Of a stretch of 10,007 bases of DNA, positions 7,333-10,007 are shown in pieces. The notes under the pieces were generated by a model. It worked only from the letters and a program-made list of their open reading frames with translations, was not told the DNA's origin and made no database searches. The stretch spans positions 2,593,731 to 2,603,737 of the forward strand of contig CP070672.1 in assembly GCA_020351895.1 (NCBI GenBank). Reading direction: 5' to 3'. Source of the DNA: Thermoplasmata archaeon (GTDB lineage Archaea; Thermoplasmatota; Thermoplasmata; GCA-020350865). Both the position numbers and the translations under genes were made by a program. Each line of letters starts with the position of its first letter. The stretch's first letter is position 1.

Positions 7333-8415
7333 TCATTTGGAAGTTCTTGATTGACGGTCTTTTACAGACTCCAGAATTACCCAAGTTACAAATCCGGAAA
7401 AGCTACCGATTGTAGCTGCACCGACTATTTTAGTTGAAGGTGCCCCTGGGATAATAAAGAAAACAACAACAAATGCTAAGACACTTGTTCCGAAAATAAA
7501 TAATCCATTTATTTGGGTGTTTTTATGGTCGAAATAGCTAATCAATATTATGTGAACTTCAGGCTCAATTTCCATTTTCTTCAATAAATCAATGGTAGAT
7601 ATTAATCCAGAGAGTTGTTCGTAAGGTTTTGTAGGTTTTTTTTCTATTTTTAATTTATTATAGGCAATAGCAATGTCGTCATGAATTTTAATCATGTTAT
7701 CATTAGAGGATCGTCTGACAGCCTCCATTATATATTTATGTGCCTCTTCCTTATGGGCTGCTCCCATTGCAGACCTGAGAAAGGAGATTACTTCTAAACG
7801 CGCTGCATAAGATACTAATCCAGCTCTTTTAAAAGTTTCACTCATCTTTAACCATCGCTCATCCGAAAATTGATAAACATCCTCCATGATTATAAGAGAT
7901 CTAGCCTTATCAGAAGCTGACCAAGACGGATACCTCACTTTTTCCTTCTCTATCAGATCTTTATAGAACTTTTTAATGATATAGCGACTTAAAGCCCAAA
8001 TATCTTTCTTTAAAAGTTTTTTATACTTTTTTCTTTCTCTTTTAGTGAAGTATACCTTACTTAAAACCATACTTAAAGATGCAAGAAAATATTCTCTAGC
8101 CTCAAGTTCATATCCCCATCGTAAACATAGATGAACTGCCCAAAGAAAGTTTGCTATACCCTGGTCTAGATCCATATCCTTTGACTTATTGAGATATTTC
8201 GAGGTGTCTTCTAGTTTTTCTATAGGAATATAGTTCCAGGCTGTCCTGCCGTATGCTCTTGAGGCTTTTTCTGATTCTCCAATTTCTTCGAATAGCGTTG
8301 CAGATCTTAAGAATTGATTTGCAGACTTATCCCAATTGCCATTATTTGCGTATTCTTTTCCCAGTCTATAAAATTCTTCTGCTTCGTTCTTTAACTCATC
8401 TTTGTTTGAGTTCAA
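7333..8415 (-). CDS. Helical-repeat (TPR/SNAP-like) protein with C-terminal membrane anchor, function unknown
   Basis: A 360-residue protein. The first 100 or so residues look like tetratricopeptide-type helix pairs: EEFYRLGKEYANNGNWDKSANQF followed by SATLFEEIGESEKASRAYGRTAWNY, with the small and aromatic positions typical of TPRs and resembling SNAP-type solenoids. Further amphipathic helices continue to about residue 295, including a lysine-rich stretch near residues 122-150. Two hydrophobic segments follow (about 304-323 and 330-349) with a short polar loop, then a basic tail, suggesting a hairpin anchor with the solenoid in the cytoplasm. The start is TTG 8415: GGAAGTGA on the minus strand (8429-8422) is a near-perfect Shine-Dalgarno with 6-nt spacing, and an in-frame stop lies just upstream. 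The gene is in the AT-rich block, upstream of the radical SAM gene. TPR proteins are scaffolds; the partner is unknown. Confidence 0.75.
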   Translation of the reverse strand: MNSNKDELKNEAEEFYRLGKEYANNGNWDKSANQFLRSATLFEEIGESEKASRAYGRTAWNYIPIEKLEDTSKYLNKSKDMDLDQGIANFLWAVHLCLRWGYELEAREYFLASLSMVLSKVYFTKRERKKYKKLLKKDIWALSRYIIKKFYKDLIEKEKVRYPSWSASDKARSLIIMEDVYQFSDERWLKMSETFKRAGLVSYAARLEVISFLRSAMGAAHKEEAHKYIMEAVRRSSNDNMIKIHDDIAIAYNKLKIEKKPTKPYEQLSGLISTIDLLKKMEIEPEVHIILISYFDHKNTQINGLFIFGTSVLAFVVVFFIIPGAPSTKIVGAATIGSFSGFVTWVILESVKDRQSRTSK

Positions 8416-8421
8416 ATTATA

Positions 8422-8429
8422 TCACTTCC
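8422..8429 (-). promoter_or_regulatory. Shine-Dalgarno site supporting a TTG start
   Basis: GGAAGTGA on the minus strand matches the GGAGGTGA anti-16S pattern at 7 of 8 bases and ends 6 nt before TTG 8415. This supports TTG as the start; the next in-frame Met is near residue 80, inside the helical domain. Confidence 0.7.
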
Positions 8430-8818
8430 TCATGAAACCAAAAGGCTTTAATGGAAATAGGCATGTTGATTTTTAAATCTTTTCTAGGAATAAAGTTTAA
8501 AAAAGTAATTTATAAACGAATTTATAATATTATTATCGAAAATATTGTCTAGAATCTGGGTAGCGGCCTTAGTTTTCATATAGATTTTATTTATCTTTAT
8601 ACCATGGCAATCTATGGCAATTTTTTTGGTTAAGACTATCAAGTAAGGTCGAAATATTTAATAATTGGCAAAGCTGTAAACCTTCTTTGCTTTATCATTC
8701 AATATTATAAAATAAAAATTGAGCGAAAAAATATTTAGCTAATTCCTCTTACTAATGATGTCTCCATGATGAAGATAATATGTTTGTGATAAAATTTAGA
8801 GCTTGATGACAATAAAAA
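8430..8818. promoter_or_regulatory. Divergent AT-rich intergenic region (helical-repeat gene / decarboxylase)
   Basis: About 400 bases with no convincing gene. TATA-like stretches suitable for the minus-strand gene occur near 8470-8478 (ttttaaa) and 8508-8518 (aatttataaac). For the plus-strand decarboxylase, candidates are 8702-8718 (atattataaaataaaa) and 8788-8797 (gataaaattt). A direct repeat lies at 8604-8621, and a weak inverted repeat GCAAAG/CTTTGC at 8668-8673 and 8685-8690. No tRNA or known RNA motif was seen. Confidence 0.4.
8604..8621. repeat. 8-bp direct repeat at 10-bp pitch
   Basis: ATGGCAAT occurs at 8604-8611 and again at 8614-8621, exactly 10 bases apart, about one helical turn. 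It lies in the middle of the divergent spacer and could be a binding site for a regulator touching one DNA face twice. Chance occurrence is possible. Confidence 0.4.
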
Positions 8819-8831
8819 TGGGGTGTATATA

Positions 8832-9686
8832 ATGAAAAAGAACGATGGTATTGGCCATGAGAGGTTTTCTTTTTCCTATAGCGAAAGAGCCAAACTCACC
8901 AAAAATATCGCTTCAAAAAGTTTGTTTGAGTTAATGGATAAGAAAAAGACCAATTTAGTGTTAGCAGCGGATGTTACAGAATCTAGCGAACTAATCGAAC
9001 TTGCGGATAATATTGGGAAAAAATTAGCCCTCTTAAAAACTCATATAGATACGATTAAAGATTACACAAATGATCTTCCTATTGAGCTTGAAAGAATCGC
9101 CAAAAGAAGGAACTTTATGATTTTTGAGGATAGAAAATTTGCTGATATTGGAAAAATAGTACAAAATCAATATAAAAATGGGATTTTTAAGATTGCTGAT
9201 TGGGCAAATTTTGTTACAGCCCATATCGTATCTGGACCTGGAATCATTGATAGTATTTATTCTATAGCCATAGAAAAGAGTCAGGGAGATAAAAAACCAA
9301 GAGGTATAATTATACTAGCACAGATGTCTTCAAAAGGGACTTTAGTTACAGGTAATTATACAAAAAAAGCAACGAATTTAGGTAATGAAAGAGAATATGA
9401 AGTATCCGGGTTAATCGGTGCTGGGAATATACCTCATGACTTAAAGAATCTTGCTTTAACGACAAGAAGTGGGTTAATTATGATAACTCCAGGTGTTCAT
9501 ATTCATAAGAAGAAAGGTGTAATCGATCAGCAATACGGGAGCCCAAATGATGCAATCAAAGCAGGTTCTGATGCTATTATTGTAGGTTCAGGAATTTATA
9601 GAGCCCCCGATCCAGAGGAGGAAGCGGAAAAATATAGAGAAATTGCATGGAATGCATATGAGGATAGGTTAAAGAATAACAATTAG
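8832..9686 (+). CDS. pyrF: Orotidine 5'-phosphate decarboxylase, eukaryotic-type
   Basis: This enzyme converts OMP to UMP, the last step of pyrimidine synthesis. The 284-residue protein aligns by eye with the decarboxylase domain of eukaryotic UMP synthase: SYSERAKL near the N-terminus, LAADVT (Asp47), LLKTHID (Lys69, Asp73), the catalytic FEDRKFADIG (Asp100, Lys102, Asp105), GIFKIADWANFVTAHIV, AQMSSKGTL, ITPGV, QQY (Gln234, Tyr235) and a C-terminal AWNAYEDRL. Archaeal PyrF is shorter (about 210-230) and lacks these stretches. In the phosphate loop the usual GRG is GSG: Ser253 replaces the phosphate-binding Arg. ATG 8832 is preferred because GGGGTG (8820-8825) lies 6 nt upstream; an in-frame GTG at 8823 has no such site. 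The gene is AT-rich (about 30% GC in a counted line), and an archaeal-type C-terminal remnant lies just downstream, suggesting acquisition by transfer. Confidence 0.93.
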   Translation: MKKNDGIGHERFSFSYSERAKLTKNIASKSLFELMDKKKTNLVLAADVTESSELIELADNIGKKLALLKTHIDTIKDYTNDLPIELERIAKRRNFMIFEDRKFADIGKIVQNQYKNGIFKIADWANFVTAHIVSGPGIIDSIYSIAIEKSQGDKKPRGIIILAQMSSKGTLVTGNYTKKATNLGNEREYEVSGLIGAGNIPHDLKNLALTTRSGLIMITPGVHIHKKKGVIDQQYGSPNDAIKAGSDAIIVGSGIYRAPDPEEEAEKYREIAWNAYEDRLKNNN

Positions 9687-9760
9687 TTGGTGGTTTAAAG
9701 ATTTTATAGATCTGGGGGATGGACTTAAGAAATATATACCGGGTAAAAGGAAGATTCTAG

Positions 9761-9862
9761 AATTATTACTTATTAATCGTCGGAAGAAGCATTTACAATG
9801 CCGAGAATCCCAAAGCTGTAGCCCAGGGCATTGCAGAGGAAATTCAAAGTGTCGTATCCTGA
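9761..9862 (+). pseudogene. pyrF: C-terminal remnant of an archaeal-type orotidine 5'-phosphate decarboxylase
   Basis: Starting right after an in-frame TAG (9758-9760), the frame reads NYYLL and then, from 9776, IVGRSIYNAENPKAVAQG and a short helix (IAEEIQSVVS) to TGA 9860-9862. IVGRSIYxAxNPxxAAxxGI is the well-known end of archaeal PyrF, with the Arg that binds the substrate phosphate. Only about 30 codons are recognisable, no start is possible and nothing upstream resembles the rest of the enzyme, so this is a 3' fragment. Its base composition (about 52% GC in line 9781-9840) matches the window's left part and not the AT-rich intact gene beside it. Phosphate-loop ends of hexulose-6-phosphate synthase or ribulose-phosphate epimerase are related alternatives, but the SIYxAxNP wording favours PyrF. 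Confidence 0.75.
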
Positions 9863-9984
9863 GAATCGAGGGAGTTATACAGATAAACGGCGCCTATGAA
9901 TGTCATAATTAAACATATTGGTAAAAGCATTGGTAAAAGATATACAAGCATTGTCACGAATTCTTTATAACCTCTAAATTGCAT
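9844..9984 (-). CDS. Small membrane protein or C-terminal part of one, unrecognised
   Basis: On the minus strand a frame with ATG 9984-9982 encodes 46 residues (start MQFRGYKEF) ending in TGA 9846-9844. A single hydrophobic helix spans about residues 10-36 and contains LLPMLLPI, encoded by a 12-base tandem repeat; a polar tail follows. The frame stays open upstream to the right edge (LLISNQG before the Met) with no clear Shine-Dalgarno, so this may be the C-terminus of a larger protein. Its 3' end overlaps the pyrF remnant by 19 bases on the opposite strand. The family is unknown, and coding status rests only on the membrane-like composition. Confidence 0.4.
   Translation of the reverse strand: MQFRGYKEFVTMLVYLLPMLLPICLIMTFIGAVYLYNSLDSQDTTL
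9917..9939. repeat. Tandem 12-base repeat
   Basis: ATTGGTAAAAG occurs at 9917-9927 and 9929-9939, separated by a single C, giving a 12-base period. On the minus strand it encodes a repeated Leu-Leu-Pro-(Met/Ile) unit inside a predicted membrane helix. Confidence 0.55.
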
Positions 9985-10007
9985 ACCCTGATTTGAGATG
10001 AGGAGAA

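Noticed and set aside
9688..9910. Plus-strand frame open for about 70 codons after the decarboxylase
   Set aside because: It lacks an ATG or a Shine-Dalgarno-led start and overlaps the PyrF-like remnant in another frame; no recognisable domain.
1..10007. CRISPR array, tRNA/rRNA, insertion sequence or integrase
   Set aside because: No spaced repeats, cloverleaf, rRNA-like stretches, transposase motifs or terminal inverted repeats were seen on either strand.

Overview
The window looks like a chromosomal segment of a euryarchaeon, probably a Thermoplasmata-like lineage. The kingdom call is firm: an archaeal/eukaryotic-type EF-1alpha sits directly upstream of an archaeal S10, promoters look like TATA boxes, some starts look leaderless, and several genes end in oligo-T. 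The finer placement is inference.

Layout. 1-316 (-) is the N-terminal part of an unrecognised membrane protein that runs off the left edge. 437-937 (+) is a small SAM-dependent methyltransferase. 1055-2326 (+) and 2357-2668 (+) are the translation pair EF-1alpha and S10, each with a Shine-Dalgarno site. A promoter region with a perfect 7-bp inverted repeat precedes 2912-5812 (+), a 966-residue RND/MMPL-type membrane transporter. Its acidic C-terminus is cut by a TAG, but the acidic reading frame continues beyond the stop. From about 5990 to 9770 the DNA is clearly more AT-rich (hand-counted lines: 28-30% GC, against 42-52% in lines outside). This block holds a radical SAM protein (6111-7217, -), a helical-repeat protein with a two-helix membrane anchor (7333-8415, -), and a eukaryotic-type orotidine 5'-phosphate decarboxylase (8832-9686, +).

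The most notable observation lies just past that decarboxylase. At about 9776-9862 there is an orphan C-terminus, in normal-GC DNA, that reads as an archaeal-type orotidine 5'-phosphate decarboxylase (IVGRSIY motif and following helix, then a stop). Only about 30 codons remain and an in-frame stop lies upstream. The simplest reading is replacement in place: an AT-rich foreign block carrying a eukaryotic-like pyrF landed in the native pyrF and left its 3' end behind. The incoming enzyme keeps the catalytic Asp/Lys residues but has Ser where the phosphate-binding Arg normally sits. A small membrane ORF (9844-9984, -, possibly continuing past the right edge) converges on the remnant.

How the genes relate: EF-1alpha and S10 form a translation operon. 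The transporter, the methyltransferase and the edge membrane proteins have no visible functional link to it. The three island genes share base composition but no obvious pathway. Only the decarboxylase has a secure role, the last step of UMP synthesis.
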